Shown: positions 46,501 through 57,639, numbered from the stretch's first letter. The stretch: DNA of 64,000 nucleotides from Ciona savignyi (GCA_000149265.1 CH002721.1:637974-701973); one strand, 5' to 3'. Notes: generated by a model from the letters alone, not told the origin. A program made the numbers and translations.

Positions 46501-48426
46501 TCTAAACAAATAAAGCAGCGTTGGTGTTGGCAGTGGTATATCAAGATTGGACTATGTATTTGTGCCATCAACAATTGGGTAATTGGATTAAATATTCTTA
46601 ATTACTAATCAAATAAACAAGCAAAAAATGTGGAAATGTTTATTTTGACTAAAAAGGATGCTAAATGGGAGGATATATTTTATGATTAATATTATTTATA
46701 TGATTACAAAAATTCAAAATGCAGTTTTGACAGATAAAACACGTTTAAAAATTATTTAAGTGAAAAAAGCTGTAATTTCTATATGTTGAAAAAATATTAT
46801 AAAAAAAGCAAATTTTTTTTCAGTTTTTATTTTGTTTCTTCATAATATTATTTTATTGAGATGTTCTAATTTTTGTTATTTAATGTAATTTTTCATAAAG
46901 TAACATTCCACTGTTAATGTGTCATTTTGGCTCTATTTTCTTATGTTATCTTAACAATTCCAGTCATTGTGCAGCGAAGAAATGAAGAAATACCTTGCAT
47001 CTTTCATTCTTTTAGAGAAGTCTGATGGGGCAATCAAAGGGTGGGAGGTTCGGGTACAGACATAATTATCAATGTATTCATGTTGGTTGGCTGCAGTGCA
47101 TGTCACATTTGGTTGACAGAATTNNNNNNNNNNNNNNNNNNNNNNNNNNNNNNNNNNNNNNNNNNNNNNNNNNNNNNNNNNNNNNNNNNNNNNNNNNNNN
47201 NNNNNNNNNNNNNNNNNNNNNNNNNNNNNNNNNNNNNNNNNNNNNNNNNNNNNNNNNNNNNNNNNNNNNNNNNNNNNNNNNNNNNNNNNNNNNNNNNNNN
47301 NNNNNNNNNNNNNNNNNNNNNNNNNNNNNNNNNNNNNNNNNNNNNNNNNNNNNNNNNNNNNNNNNNNNNNNNNNNNNNNNNNNNNNNNNNNNNNNNNNNN
47401 NNNNNNNNNNNNNNNNNNNNNNNNNNNNNNNNNNNNNNNNNNNNNNNNNNNNNNNNNNNNNNNNNNNNNNNNNNNNNNNNNNNNNNNNNNNNNNNNNNNN
47501 NNNNNNNNNNNNNNNNNNNNNNNNNNNNNNNNNNNNNNNNNNNNNNNNNNGCCTGGTGGAATTTAGATACCGGTGATAGTTTTCTGCATATACAGCAAAT
47601 TAAGTTTTTAAATCAACTGTGAAAAAATTACAATTTCTCACATCACAACATTAAAATCTATATAACTGTGTTTAAACTAAAAATTATATGTTAAACACAT
47701 ATTTTATAATTGAAAAAATGAACTTTGCAGGTATTAGCGGTCAAAGCTAAATGACAATAAAGGCTTTTAAGAGGTGAGGTCTATTTATCATGTAAAATGT
47801 AATTTACTGATTTTGATAGAATTCCATACATTACATCTATAATATTTTGTTTTTAAAACAGCAAAAAAAGAAAGCCTTGTACATATTATAAATCATACAT
47901 GCATAATATATGATATGACAGATTAACATACCTATACTTCTATAAATATTTACAACCAATTGATTAAAGATTGAGGTTTTTCTGGTTTTAGGCGATCTTC
48001 GGTACAAAAATACCTCAACCACCACAACCTAAAATGGAAATAGATTATTATTTCATCAACTTTTAAATAATATGTCCAGCACTTACCGATAAAATATAAG
48101 CAAGTGTGCCAGAAATGAAGAGGATAACTGAAGATATGGAACTGTTCCGGTATGGATAACGTATGCTGTTATCACTACAAAAATAACCGAATATGTTCAG
48201 CGGTACCACATGAAGTAAGTTGTAGACCCATAATGGAATGACAACTGAAAAAAAAAAATTAGTGTAATAACACCTGTATTATGTTTCGAAATTGTTCTAT
48301 AAATTTTAACCACAAATTTACTAACTATTTTATCAAAGAGTAATAATTACAATGCAATTACTTACATATGAAGAAACAAAGAAGATCGTATAAAACTTTC
48401 AACACTGCTGTTTTAGTTGAAACCAT
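43516..48426 (-). CDS. PLPP: Phospholipid phosphatase (lipid phosphate phosphohydrolase, PAP2 family)
   Basis: A multi-exon membrane enzyme that dephosphorylates lipid phosphates such as phosphatidate and lysophosphatidate. Exons read: 48366-48426 (MVSTKTAVLKVLYDLLCFFI), 48087-48244 (ending in the NSIRYPYRNSSISS region), 47932-48028, gap to 46994 (exon partly in N), 46444-46501, 45518-45694, 43960-44053 and 43516-43663 with stop TAG. Catalytic motif 2 is KSFPSGHASFS (46.5 kb) and motif 3 is SRISDYKHRYAD (45.6 kb). Motif 1 must lie in the gap. All listed exons join in phase except 45518 to 44053, where an unseen exon of length 3n+1 is needed. The tail is hydrophilic. Which vertebrate paralogue (1, 2 or 3) it matches cannot be decided. 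It is divergent from PELO, 523 bp away. Confidence 0.85.
44205..44375. repeat. Short tandem duplication (~100-bp unit, two copies)
   Basis: Two adjacent copies contain TTATTCCAT...TAATAAATTAAA with TTAATTATTAA-type flanks. They lie in an intron of the phospholipid phosphatase gene. Confidence 0.55.
47124..47550. other. 427-N assembly gap in the phospholipid phosphatase gene
   Basis: Its length is not a round number, so it was probably estimated. It removes the 5' part of the exon before 46994, where catalytic motif 1 (KxxxxxxRP) would be expected. Confidence 0.9.
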
Positions 48427-48949
48427 TTTCATTAAATATGTACAGCAATTAAGTGTTCCTCTTATACATACAGAAATAAATACTCTAAGAAACAAATAAC
48501 CATTTGATAAATTTCAATAAAAAATGCCGGTTGGCCTACCTTAATCTATAAGCTGTCTACGTTCATAGATTCTACATAACTATACCAGTACACATAATTT
48601 AAATGATATTATTGATGCGGAAGAAAAAGTATCTGTTTTTTCCTGAAGTTAAACTTATGAGTAATCTTACAAACATACCGATGACTAAGGAGCTACGCAA
48701 ACCAACTAACCGGAATAGTTTCCAGCGCACGGTAATATGACGGTTCGCTGGTTAAGCCTTTTTCTTTTTTCAGTGATTGTGACGAAATAAAGACATCTAG
48801 CGGCCATTCCCCGCTGTTATTACGTTCGTTGTACATGAATCTTATTTATTAGCCTATACGCGTTATATTTCTAATGTACGTAGGAATATAAGTTACGTGT
48901 ATCATTTATTCAGTTAAGGTTATGTTTTACAAACCAACCTAGTTTGATC
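48427..48949. promoter_or_regulatory. Shared divergent upstream region of PLPP and PELO
   Basis: The 523 bp between the two divergent start codons must contain both promoters and 5' leaders. No TATA box is obvious. CAACCTAG at about 48935-48942 is an acceptor-like site eight bases before the PELO ATG. Confidence 0.45.
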
Positions 48950-50104
48950 ATGAAGCTTGTACACAGAGACATAAATAAAGACTCGTCAGGTCAGATCACC
49001 TTGGTCCCAGAAGATGGAGAGGATATGTGGCATGCATACAATCTTGTCCAGCCCGGTGATAGTTTAAGATCAACTACTCTGCGCAAAGTACAATCTGAAT
49101 CAAGTACAGGGAGTGTTGGTAGCAGCAGAGTTAGGACAATGCTAACTATTGCTGTGGAGGCCATAGATTTTGATTCCCAAGCATGTGCTCTGCATGTAAA
49201 GGGGAGAAATATACAAGAGAATCAATATGTTAAAATGGGAGCATACCACACTCTTGATTTGGAGCCAAACAGGAAATTTGTGTTGGCCAAAAAGTGTTGG
49301 GACACTGTACATTTGGATCGTATTAATGTAGCATGTGATCCGACCCAAAATGCTGATGTAGCGGCTGTTGTAATGCAAGAGGGGCTTGCTCATGTCTGTT
49401 TGGTGCTTTCAAGTATGACGTTAGTAAGAGCAAAAATCGAAACCCAAATTCCACGAAAAAGGAAAGGTAACGCATCTCAACATGATAAAGGAGTAGAGAA
49501 GTTTTTCGATGCAGTGTTGCAAGCAATCGTTCGGCATATAAACTTTGAAGTAGTTAAATGTGTCATAATTGCTAGCCCTGGATTTGTAAAAGATCAATTT
49601 TATGATTTTTTATGGCTACAAGCTACAAAAACAGACAATCGAACTTTGATTGAAAACAAATCTAAATTTATTTGTGTGCATTCCTCATCTGGGTTTAAGC
49701 ATTCACTAAAAGAAGCTCTTATGGATCCATCGGTTGCTTCCCGGCTTGCTGATACTAAAGCTACTGCAGAAATAAAGGCATTGCAAGATTTCTACAAAAC
49801 CTTACAACATGAACCAGATAAAGCATGCTATGGGTTAAAACACATTGAAAAAGCAAGTGCGGCAGATGCAATTGATGTATTACTAATCACAGACATGTTA
49901 CTAAGATCATTGGATGTTGCACACAGGCGGAGACTTGTAAAAATTGTTGACCAAGTAAAAGACAGTGGTGGTACTGTCAGAGTATTTTCTTCCATGCATG
50001 TAAGTGGTGAACAGCTTGGCCAACTTACAGGTATAGCTGGAATTTTAAGGTATGTTGTACCTGGAATGAGTGATTCTGAAAACTCCTCAGATGAAGAAGA
50101 TTAA
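48950..50104 (+). CDS. PELO: Pelota, ribosome-rescue factor
   Basis: 384 residues, one uninterrupted frame, close to the usual animal length. Pelota (Dom34) is structurally related to eRF1 and acts in the cytoplasm with HBS1L to split stalled ribosomes in no-go and non-stop mRNA decay. The start is the ATG giving MKLVHRDINKDSSGQITLVP; an ATG two codons upstream is in frame but breaks the conserved N terminus. The N-terminal domain includes EDMWHAYNLVQPGD. The central domain has the conserved PGF in IIASPGFVKDQFYDFL. The C terminus ends GMSDSENSSDEED, the acidic end typical of the family. The eRF1 GGQ motif is absent, as expected. Polyadenylation signals AATAAA lie at 50269 and 50387. Confidence 0.96.
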   Translation: MKLVHRDINKDSSGQITLVPEDGEDMWHAYNLVQPGDSLRSTTLRKVQSESSTGSVGSSRVRTMLTIAVEAIDFDSQACALHVKGRNIQENQYVKMGAYHTLDLEPNRKFVLAKKCWDTVHLDRINVACDPTQNADVAAVVMQEGLAHVCLVLSSMTLVRAKIETQIPRKRKGNASQHDKGVEKFFDAVLQAIVRHINFEVVKCVIIASPGFVKDQFYDFLWLQATKTDNRTLIENKSKFICVHSSSGFKHSLKEALMDPSVASRLADTKATAEIKALQDFYKTLQHEPDKACYGLKHIEKASAADAIDVLLITDMLLRSLDVAHRRRLVKIVDQVKDSGGTVRVFSSMHVSGEQLGQLTGIAGILRYVVPGMSDSENSSDEED

Positions 50105-50546
50105 CAAAGAATATTTAGAGATTTGCATGATTTATTTTTAGGGGAAATAGGTTACTTTTTTGTTAACAATTTATTAATACAGTTCCTTGTTTTTGTTTTG
50201 TAGGTAAGAAGTATGGTATAATTGACAATCGTATGGTGACGGAATTTAAAGCCAAATGCTAATACAGTAATAAATTAATAAATTGTGGTTTTGAGTATGA
50301 AATAATCTTTGATTAGAACTGGTGTGACAATATGTTTGGTTAAACTGCCATTATACTGTGCTGATTTGTAATCTCGAGTAAAATTAAATAAAGAAATATT
50401 TATCTATACACTATGAAGCCATTTTATGATCGATTTGCTTCTTTTTAATATGGTATTGCACAAAATCAGAACAAAATTTACAGCAAGAAAAGATACAGCA
50501 TCACAGTCAAATAACTTTTAAAATGTTTAACACCAATCTAGAGGAG

Positions 50547-51342
50547 TCATTGACCAGACTCCGGATCAACCCGGGTAACATTGAGCAAAGCAGAATCAGC
50601 CTGTACTATCTTTTGTATCCGTTCTGTCTCTTGTTCAGCAGAATGTTGTATTCGCTGTAATCGGTCATGTACGTTTTGCACAATGTTGCTAATTAGTGTG
50701 ACGCGTCTCTTCGAGTTGATGAGTCTCCGAATATATGGATCAAAATTGACATTTACTGGTTGTTCTTCACTGATTCGTTGCAAATCAGATGAAACTTCGT
50801 CGATCTTCTCTCTTAACTCAAGCTAAAAAAATGGTTGTTAAACAAACTTCTACAAAATGATCAGATTGAACTTTAGTTTAAAACAAAACATAAAACTTAG
50901 AATATAAGCATGTGTAATTGAATGTTGTAGTTGTGAGCAACTAGTTGTGATGTGGATAATCAATCATTAAATTTCCTTATTCGGCAATTGCAAAGTGTCA
51001 TATAATATAATTTTTTTAGCAATCCTCTTAATTATGGCAACATTGGTAAAGTGCATTCTAAGAAATACAACCAAAGTTTAAACAAAGAGTCTGCTACACT
51101 AGAACATCTGACCCCAACTCCTAACATACCTCCCCTTGACCACATGCCCAGACAACTTTTAAATGTTAGATGCAAGTATGTATAACAGGTTACAATGGAA
51201 CATACTGAATCACCTGAGACTTTCTAACAGCATTCACATGATGATCAACACGTTCCACCACTGGCTTTAGAATTGCAAATATTCCTTTCGCAACATCATT
51301 ATCTGTACTGGTACCAATATCACTACTGGCTATATCAACCAT
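50547..51342 (-). CDS. SNAPIN: SNAPIN (SNARE-associated protein, BLOC-1/BORC subunit)
   Basis: Two exons: 51214-51342 and 50547-50822, joined in phase 0, giving 134 residues (the usual length is about 136). SNAPIN is a coiled-coil subunit of the BLOC-1 and BORC complexes, which act in lysosome-related organelle biogenesis, lysosome positioning and synaptic vesicle release. Exon 1 encodes MVDIASSDIGTSTDND and then the helix ending NAVRKSQ. Exon 2 begins LELREKIDEVSSDLQRI and contains FDPYIRRLINSKRRV, the most conserved stretch of the family. The ATG follows directly after an acceptor-like AATTGTAG and lies only 168 bp downstream of the HSD17B10 stop on the same strand, suggesting an operon with trans-splicing. 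Confidence 0.93.
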
Positions 51343-51510
51343 CTACAATTATTCAATAAATTTTATAGATAAGACTGAGGCACATGTTTAGCACACAGAA
51401 TGATAAAACGCATAACATTATTGGAATAGTTACAATATGAATTTAAACAAGATTATACCGTTGGTAATGAGCAAACTCATTAAGCAAATCAATTTTATCA
51501 AAGATTAAAT

Positions 51511-52293
51511 TTAAGGCTGCATGCGGATAGCAGCATCTAATCTGATCACTTCACCATTCAACATCTGATTCTCTATAATCGACTGAACAAGTTGAGCATA
51601 TTCATCTGGATCACCAAGTCTCTGAGGAAATGGAGCTTGTTTTCCAAGTTCGTTTTTAACTTTTTCTGGAAGCGAGCCAAGAAGTGGAGTTTCAAACAAG
51701 CCTGGAGCAATTGTCATGACACGAATTGAACACATAGCTAGATCTCGAGCAATTGGCAGAGTCATTCCAACAATAGCTCCTTTGCTAGCACTGTATGCTG
51801 CTTGGCCAACCTGCCCTTCATAAGCTGCAACACTTGCAGTATTGATAATCACACCTTTCTCTTGCCTATCTCCAAGCTCGTTTTTGCTCATCATTTGGGC
51901 AGCTAAACGGATGACATTAAAGGTACCACAAACATTAACATCAATCACTCGTTCAAATTGATCAAGTGGATGCACTTTCTTTTTATGCATGTTGTATGTT
52001 CTTACAGCGATGCCAATACCAGCACAGTTAACTGTGACATCCAGTTTGCCGAACTTGGATTTTGCAACATCAAGTGCAGCTGAAACATCTTCTACAGATG
52101 TCACATCACCAGGACAGAACACACAGTTATCTGGATCAAGACTTTTGGCTACTTGTTCCCCGTCAGATTTTGGAAGGTCGAACATTACAACACGGCAACC
52201 ATTTCTCACTAACCGTTCGACAGTTGCTTTTCCTAAACCTGAAGCCCCACCAGTTACAAGACCTACCAAACCACTAACAGCTCTGGTAACCAT
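51511..52293 (-). CDS. HSD17B10: 3-hydroxyacyl-CoA dehydrogenase type 2 (17-beta-HSD type 10)
   Basis: 260 residues, single frame, full family length (about 261). It is a mitochondrial short-chain dehydrogenase/reductase that oxidises 2-methyl-3-hydroxybutyryl-CoA in isoleucine breakdown and certain steroids, and is a subunit of mitochondrial RNase P. The NAD-binding TGGASGLGK lies near residue 14. NCAGIGIA is near residue 90. The catalytic Ser is in NTASVAAY, and Tyr/Lys are in the YSASK box. The C terminus is [14 protein letters not shown], diagnostic for this subfamily. The uncleaved N terminus is typical. An acceptor-like TTGTAG lies four bases before the ATG. The gene is intronless here and is the upstream gene of a likely pair with SNAPIN. 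Confidence 0.96.
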   Translation of the reverse strand: MVTRAVSGLVGLVTGGASGLGKATVERLVRNGCRVVMFDLPKSDGEQVAKSLDPDNCVFCPGDVTSVEDVSAALDVAKSKFGKLDVTVNCAGIGIAVRTYNMHKKKVHPLDQFERVIDVNVCGTFNVIRLAAQMMSKNELGDRQEKGVIINTASVAAYEGQVGQAAYSASKGAIVGMTLPIARDLAMCSIRVMTIAPGLFETPLLGSLPEKVKNELGKQAPFPQRLGDPDEYAQLVQSIIENQMLNGEVIRLDAAIRMQP

Positions 52294-53220
52294 ACTTCTA
52301 CAATTTATTTTAAAGTGTGGTACCTAAAAAATGTAATGTTTAACAATTTTAAATCAGAACTAAATAAAATTTAGCCCAGGATAATTAAATGTGAAATTAT
52401 ATTTAAATAATTCCTTACATCACTGGACGTTTGCTAATTATAATGACATCATATCCATCCGAACACGTGAGCCTAGGCTTGTTTGGCATGGAAATGTTTG
52501 ATTATAAAAAGATGTTATAGGTTGCTTGTGTTTACTTGTATTCCAGGGATACATTTCTGGCCTAAATCGGCGTTTTTTTCAAAGGAGGTTGTGAAAAATT
52601 CAATATTAAAAGGCACACAAACGTCGCTAACTTACAACATTGCTACAAAAATTTCAACACCTTGCTCAGAATCCTTGGTTAAAGTGCGTTTGTCTGTAGC
52701 TCCTTATTCATCTATGTTGGTCTTAAACATTTGTAAAGAAATAAAACGCTGGTATTTCATTATTTTACATTAAAATAAAATATTTTTATTTAAATACTTT
52801 TTATCTTTTCATGTATATTGTGTTTTTAAAACAGAAGCACCCCTGTTAAAATACATTTGAGGGTACCATGAAACCAACTGAAAAAGTCCCCGCAACAGGG
52901 GATATTTTCAAATGATCTGTATTTTAAAAATTGGCTGTGTCAAATGCATTATTATTGTCTGATTGCAGCAATAACTTGTTTTTTAGTTGTAAACGTAACA
53001 ATTTCTCTGTCTCTTGCAGAGTCCCACTTATACCATTGTCACTGTGATGTTTGTGAGTTTTTTTTTATTTATCAAGGTTATTCAACGTTTTCGTTTAAAG
53101 GCAATCACCAATCGTTGCGGTAGATTCTTAACGGGCAACAAATTCACCTTTTGTATCTTTCTATTTCAGAGTTAAATGATTTAAAATTAAAGTGGCTAAA
53201 CTTTCCAACTTCTGTGTGTC
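52294..53220. promoter_or_regulatory. Divergent region between HSD17B10 and the CPAP gene
   Basis: About 0.93 kb between divergent start codons. TTTCTATTTCAG at about 53159-53170 is a good 3' splice site 50 bases before the CPAP ATG, so the CPAP leader is probably spliced (cis or trans). The open frame at 52483-52773 has no coding signature. Confidence 0.45.
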
Positions 53221-55851
53221 ATGGATGAAAGTCCGCGGCCTACAACTTCTGACATTGAAAATTTGTTCAGTCAACTTGAAGAGAAAGAAGGAGATACCGG
53301 AAATCAAGACGTTATCAAAAAGCTACAGGCAATTCGATTATGGCAGCTTATGCAACAAGAAGAGCTTAAGCAACAGCAACAGTCCCAGTTAGCAATATTA
53401 AAATCGCAAGTAATTGAATCAAGTTTTGCTGATGAAGATTCTAATGAAGATCGTTGTCCAGATGAGGAGGATTTGGATTCTGATGTTGATGAAGTAGAAG
53501 ATATTTTGGCCGTACCAATAAACTACGACTCCCCGGTAAACATCGGTAATGAAAATATTCAACTTATCTCTCCTGCTGGTAATATTTGCGAGATTGTCAA
53601 CAGTGGAGAAAACGATGATGTTGCAATGACTCACGCATTTGACGAGAATGTCGAAAAAAGCTTTGAAAATAATTCCACTTCTCAAGTGGTATTTGATGAT
53701 ATTCCATTAAACAGTCAAGCTAGAACCTTTGAAGAAATTCTGGAAAAAAAGCTTAAACAAAATGTTCAAAGTAAAATGGAGAATTCATCACAAAACATTT
53801 CGTCAACCCCAAAAGTTGCAAAGAAAACTTTCCTTCGAAGAGGCCAGGGAATTGCCAGGTTCAATGGGCCACCTCCCAAGCCTAAAGTTAGAACGAAGAA
53901 GCCTAAACAGCAACTTATACAAGATGCACCAGAAAGAAGAAAAAGTCCGGCGATTGAAATGTTTGAACCGAAAAAGTCAGTCACTGAATCTCCAACAAAC
54001 GTAATCATAGCAACAAGTGGTGTCAATCATTTTAATGCTGTCAATGTAAATTCTGCTCCCGCTTCACAGTCTGGTAAACAACCTGAAAGGCAAATTGTCC
54101 GGAAAACCTCAAGAATTACCAGAAAAGAACCAATAAAAGAGCTACGTCTAAAACCCATTGTTGATTCACCGTTGATATCGCGTGAAAATAGTTTTCAAAA
54201 CTGTGAAGATCCCATCCCTGAAAATGGAATGCATGACTCAGTTTGGTCAGATGTTGAGGACTCTGTGATCCTTGATGCAGAAGATACACTTCCAGCTATT
54301 TCAGATTTTAATAAAACATCCAACGAAACATTTGAACAAATTGAAAAGTACTGTAACGAAAACTATGGCCATGGAACGGATATTCAGAGCTTGGAGAATG
54401 ATACCATTTCTTGCTCTGATTCAAACGTCACTACAAAAGCCCCGTTACCAAATATGCTAATGCAAAAACTTTTTCCAAGCTTGAATTCTGCTGCGGAAGT
54501 TGCACCAGTTACCCTTCCTGTTTCTGCTACCAGTAATACCCGAACTTGTAGTTATGAGGATAAAATTGTGCTTCCAACAGACGAAAATGCTCAGTCAGCT
54601 TTGCTGAAGAAGAAACTTGAAGAATTGGAAACTGAAATAAGAAAATTTCAGAATGAGACTTCTAAACTGTCATCCTTAAGAGAGAAAGAGGCAAAGCAGG
54701 TAAAAGAGATAAAAAAGGAAATTGAAATTGCTGACCAACAACACAAGAAGCAGTCAGAAGAGTTTGATGAATTTCGGAAATCTGAGATGAAGAAATTAAA
54801 GAAAGAAAGGAAGATGCTTGATGAACATGTGGCTGCCTTGAAAGATCTTCCAAGCAAGCAGTGCAGAGAGCAAATTGCCGAGCTTGAGCAAGAAATGACT
54901 ACACTGCGAGAAGAGATGAAAGTGAAAGAACAGAGGCTTGGTGCTGTGAATAGTCGACTGCGTTCTCAGCTTGAAGTTGCTGTGAAAGAAAATAAAACCT
55001 TGACGGATAAAATTAAATCGCTTGAAGCAACTGTTGTAAGGTTTGAAAAACAAAACAGTTTGCGGAAAAATAAAAGAGCAAATACAATGTGGAAAGCGAT
55101 TAATGATATGGTTGATTCTGCTCCTTTATTAGATCAATCTGATCAAGAAAATTACAATCCACGAGATGTGCATTTGAGTGTGAAAAAACAATCTGTATCT
55201 CAAAATATGAGTGCTACTGGTGAAGTGCTGAAAGAAATCGTGACAGACAGCAATGATAATGTATTGGTGGGGAAAGGAAATAAAAGTTTTTCTAGTGACG
55301 GTAAAAAAGTTGAACGGAGATTACAGGATGGCACACAAGAAATTACGTTTCAAAATGGGACACAGAAAATTATATCTCCTGATGACAATTCAGTGCAAAT
55401 AAAATTTACGAATGGGGATATAAAAACTACATATCCAGACGGAAAGGTGACTTACTTTTACACAGCATCTGGTACTAAGCATACAACACACAGTAACGGT
55501 ATGCAGATCATAGAGTTCAGTAACAACCAACTTGAACGACATTTTCCTGACGGCTCGAAACACATTTCCTTTGATGATGGCTCAAGTAAAATGATCAAAC
55601 CAAACGGAACTGAAGAGACAACTTTCCCTGACGGAACCGTAATGACAGTAAAAGATAACGGCGAGAAATGGGTTGAGTATCCCAGCGGACAGAAAGAGAT
55701 TCACACTCCTGTTTTCAAACGCCGAACGTACCCAGATGGAACAAGTAAAACAGTTTATGCTGATGGGCGCCAGGAAACCAGATACGCATCGGGACGGTTT
55801 CGTGTAAAAGATGCCGATGGTACAGTTGTTGTTGACACCATAAGTTCTTGA
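53221..55851 (+). CDS. CENPJ: Centriole assembly protein CPAP/SAS-4 (CENPJ)
   Basis: 876 residues in one frame, shorter than the vertebrate protein (about 1340). CPAP/SAS-4 binds tubulin and STIL and controls centriole length and microtubule wall formation. Visible domains: an acidic N-terminal third; KKTFLRRGQGIARF at about 201-214, matching the conserved motif in the tubulin-binding (PN2-3) region; MLMQKLFPSLNS near 414; a long charged coiled coil at about 459-615; and the C-terminal G-box (TCP10 domain) from about 695. The G-box shows repeated beta units such as YPDGKVTYFY, FPDGSKHISF and YPDGTSKTVYADGRQETRYA. The ATG at 53221 opens MDESPRPTTSDIENLFSQL. The lack of introns is notable for a gene that is multi-exonic in vertebrates. 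Confidence 0.95.
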   Translation: MDESPRPTTSDIENLFSQLEEKEGDTGNQDVIKKLQAIRLWQLMQQEELKQQQQSQLAILKSQVIESSFADEDSNEDRCPDEEDLDSDVDEVEDILAVPINYDSPVNIGNENIQLISPAGNICEIVNSGENDDVAMTHAFDENVEKSFENNSTSQVVFDDIPLNSQARTFEEILEKKLKQNVQSKMENSSQNISSTPKVAKKTFLRRGQGIARFNGPPPKPKVRTKKPKQQLIQDAPERRKSPAIEMFEPKKSVTESPTNVIIATSGVNHFNAVNVNSAPASQSGKQPERQIVRKTSRITRKEPIKELRLKPIVDSPLISRENSFQNCEDPIPENGMHDSVWSDVEDSVILDAEDTLPAISDFNKTSNETFEQIEKYCNENYGHGTDIQSLENDTISCSDSNVTTKAPLPNMLMQKLFPSLNSAAEVAPVTLPVSATSNTRTCSYEDKIVLPTDENAQSALLKKKLEELETEIRKFQNETSKLSSLREKEAKQVKEIKKEIEIADQQHKKQSEEFDEFRKSEMKKLKKERKMLDEHVAALKDLPSKQCREQIAELEQEMTTLREEMKVKEQRLGAVNSRLRSQLEVAVKENKTLTDKIKSLEATVVRFEKQNSLRKNKRANTMWKAINDMVDSAPLLDQSDQENYNPRDVHLSVKKQSVSQNMSATGEVLKEIVTDSNDNVLVGKGNKSFSSDGKKVERRLQDGTQEITFQNGTQKIISPDDNSVQIKFTNGDIKTTYPDGKVTYFYTASGTKHTTHSNGMQIIEFSNNQLERHFPDGSKHISFDDGSSKMIKPNGTEETTFPDGTVMTVKDNGEKWVEYPSGQKEIHTPVFKRRTYPDGTSKTVYADGRQETRYASGRFRVKDADGTVVVDTISS

Positions 55852-56699
55852 TACCAGGGCTGTAATTATTTACAATGTTTAAAATTTTGTATTTATTCTT
55901 AAATTTTGCCTTTTTATATGTAGATCCATTATAAAGTATCCAGTGTATTAAAATAGTTAGTAGTTACCTTCACCGTGTTTTCGTTACTATTCATTCCCTT
56001 TTTAGAGTAGTACTTTATAAAAAGTTGTTATGCATTTGTATAATATATCACATATTTATCAGTAGTTTTTTGATGTATTTTTTTAAGACTGCTTGTTTCA
56101 AACTACCCACTTACATGTTACACCACAGTATTAACTGTGACAGGTTACATGTTCTACTACAATGGATATCGTAAATTGTCCCAACATTTTTACACACAAG
56201 TTATCCAATAACAACTATGGATAACTTTTGATATTGTTTTATACACTTTTTAGGCTACTTTCGATCCGTAATATTATGTTGTGTTTCGATTTTTTGTATT
56301 TTTTTAAAATCATATATGTATAAATGCTGCGGATTTTGAACAGAGTTTATTTGGTGCTTAACATGTTCATCATCATCATAGTTGACTGTTTTTAGACTTT
56401 GTTTTGTATTGTTGTATAAGAAAACCCGATGTGTTGAAGCATTTAAAAATATAATATTTGACAATTAGTCTTATGATAGATAAAAAAATCATACGCAAGC
56501 ATGCTCTAAAATAACTTATATGTAATAAATGTGAACTAAAATATGTTAGATTAACATGCTTAAAGTAAATTTTATAATTACAAAACTGGTTCTCTATTAA
56601 AGGATGTAATTTTACTTGGGGTAAGACATAAACGTTAACACGGTAAGAAACGTTAACACGGTAACATAGGACGTTAACACGGTGCCTCGTACACGCTGT

Positions 56700-57270
56700 C
56701 GATTTATTGCGACTATAGAGAAGTTGCCCATCGGGATTTTCCATCTGCCAGCAGATAAAACGCATATGACAGACCCGCTACAATGAAAAATTGGCGGATC
56801 GGGTGTTATATCCAAGCAAAGTTCGCTAACTGGCTTGACCAATACAACAACCAAGGTCTTACCGATTAAACAAATTGGCGGGACACATTGCTAAAAAGTA
56901 ACCCATTTCCATACACTTTGACGCACTAGATAGATCTAAATATCCGGACACAGTAAATCAGTAATATTCATTTTGTGTCACTGTGATTGAGAAGTAGCGG
57001 GATAGTTCAATCGTAAGATAACTTCAAGAATACGTGAGTTTTCGCACCGCCGTTTACATTTAGCCGCGTAGTTTTGTAAATATAACCGCGTATTTTTTGT
57101 AAGAACAGAGCTTTGTGAAATAATGGTGTTAATTCAGCCTATCAGCCAATTTTTTATCGCTTGTAGCAGCATGAAAATGGGACAGATCGTCGCTTGTAGC
57201 GGGACTGTCATATGCGTTTTATCTTTTGACAGATGGCAAATTCCGATTGAAGCGACTTTTTGTTTGTTGT
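56700..57270. repeat. Diverged inverted repeat, arms ~150 bp
   Basis: The minus strand of about 56700-56855 and the plus strand of about 57120-57270 share GACTGTCATATGCGTTTTAT-like sequence and similar flanks. Their translations share GSVICVLSAGRW / GTVICVLSFDRW, but no longer gene context exists. It is possibly the ends of an unrecognised element. Confidence 0.5.
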
Positions 57271-57639
57271 GGTTCAACCGATATGAGTACAACAGGACTG
57301 TCTATACACCTAGGTGCGCCTATGTCTGCAAGTTGGTTTTATTTAGCCTGGGCCAATTACCGAAAGTCTGAAATCCACGGCGTCCTCTGCTATACACGAG
57401 CCACGTCAAAGCTCTCCGACGCGCAACTGTTGGTGCTTTAATTAAGCACAAAATCCAACAATAATTTTGGCTCCATCCGACCGCGATGGAGACCGACTAT
57501 TTTCGTCGTCTAAGGAGCAATGGACGTATATTACACTTGGGTGCTCGAAACGAACTGGTGACACTATGTCGGAAAGGCCGAACTTCAAAGAAATCCACCG
57601 GACGAATTTTGTCCGGCCGGTTGGTCTCTAGACTCTAGA

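Noticed and set aside
47551..47622. Possible phospholipid phosphatase exon right of the N gap (acceptor TGTATATGCAG)
   Set aside because: The translation in the required phase does not resemble the family, and the other end is lost in the gap. Left unassigned.
53419..55053. Several minus-strand and frame-shifted open frames within the CPAP gene
   Set aside because: They overlap an 876-codon frame with full domain support; composition reflects the antisense of a Lys/Glu-rich coiled coil.
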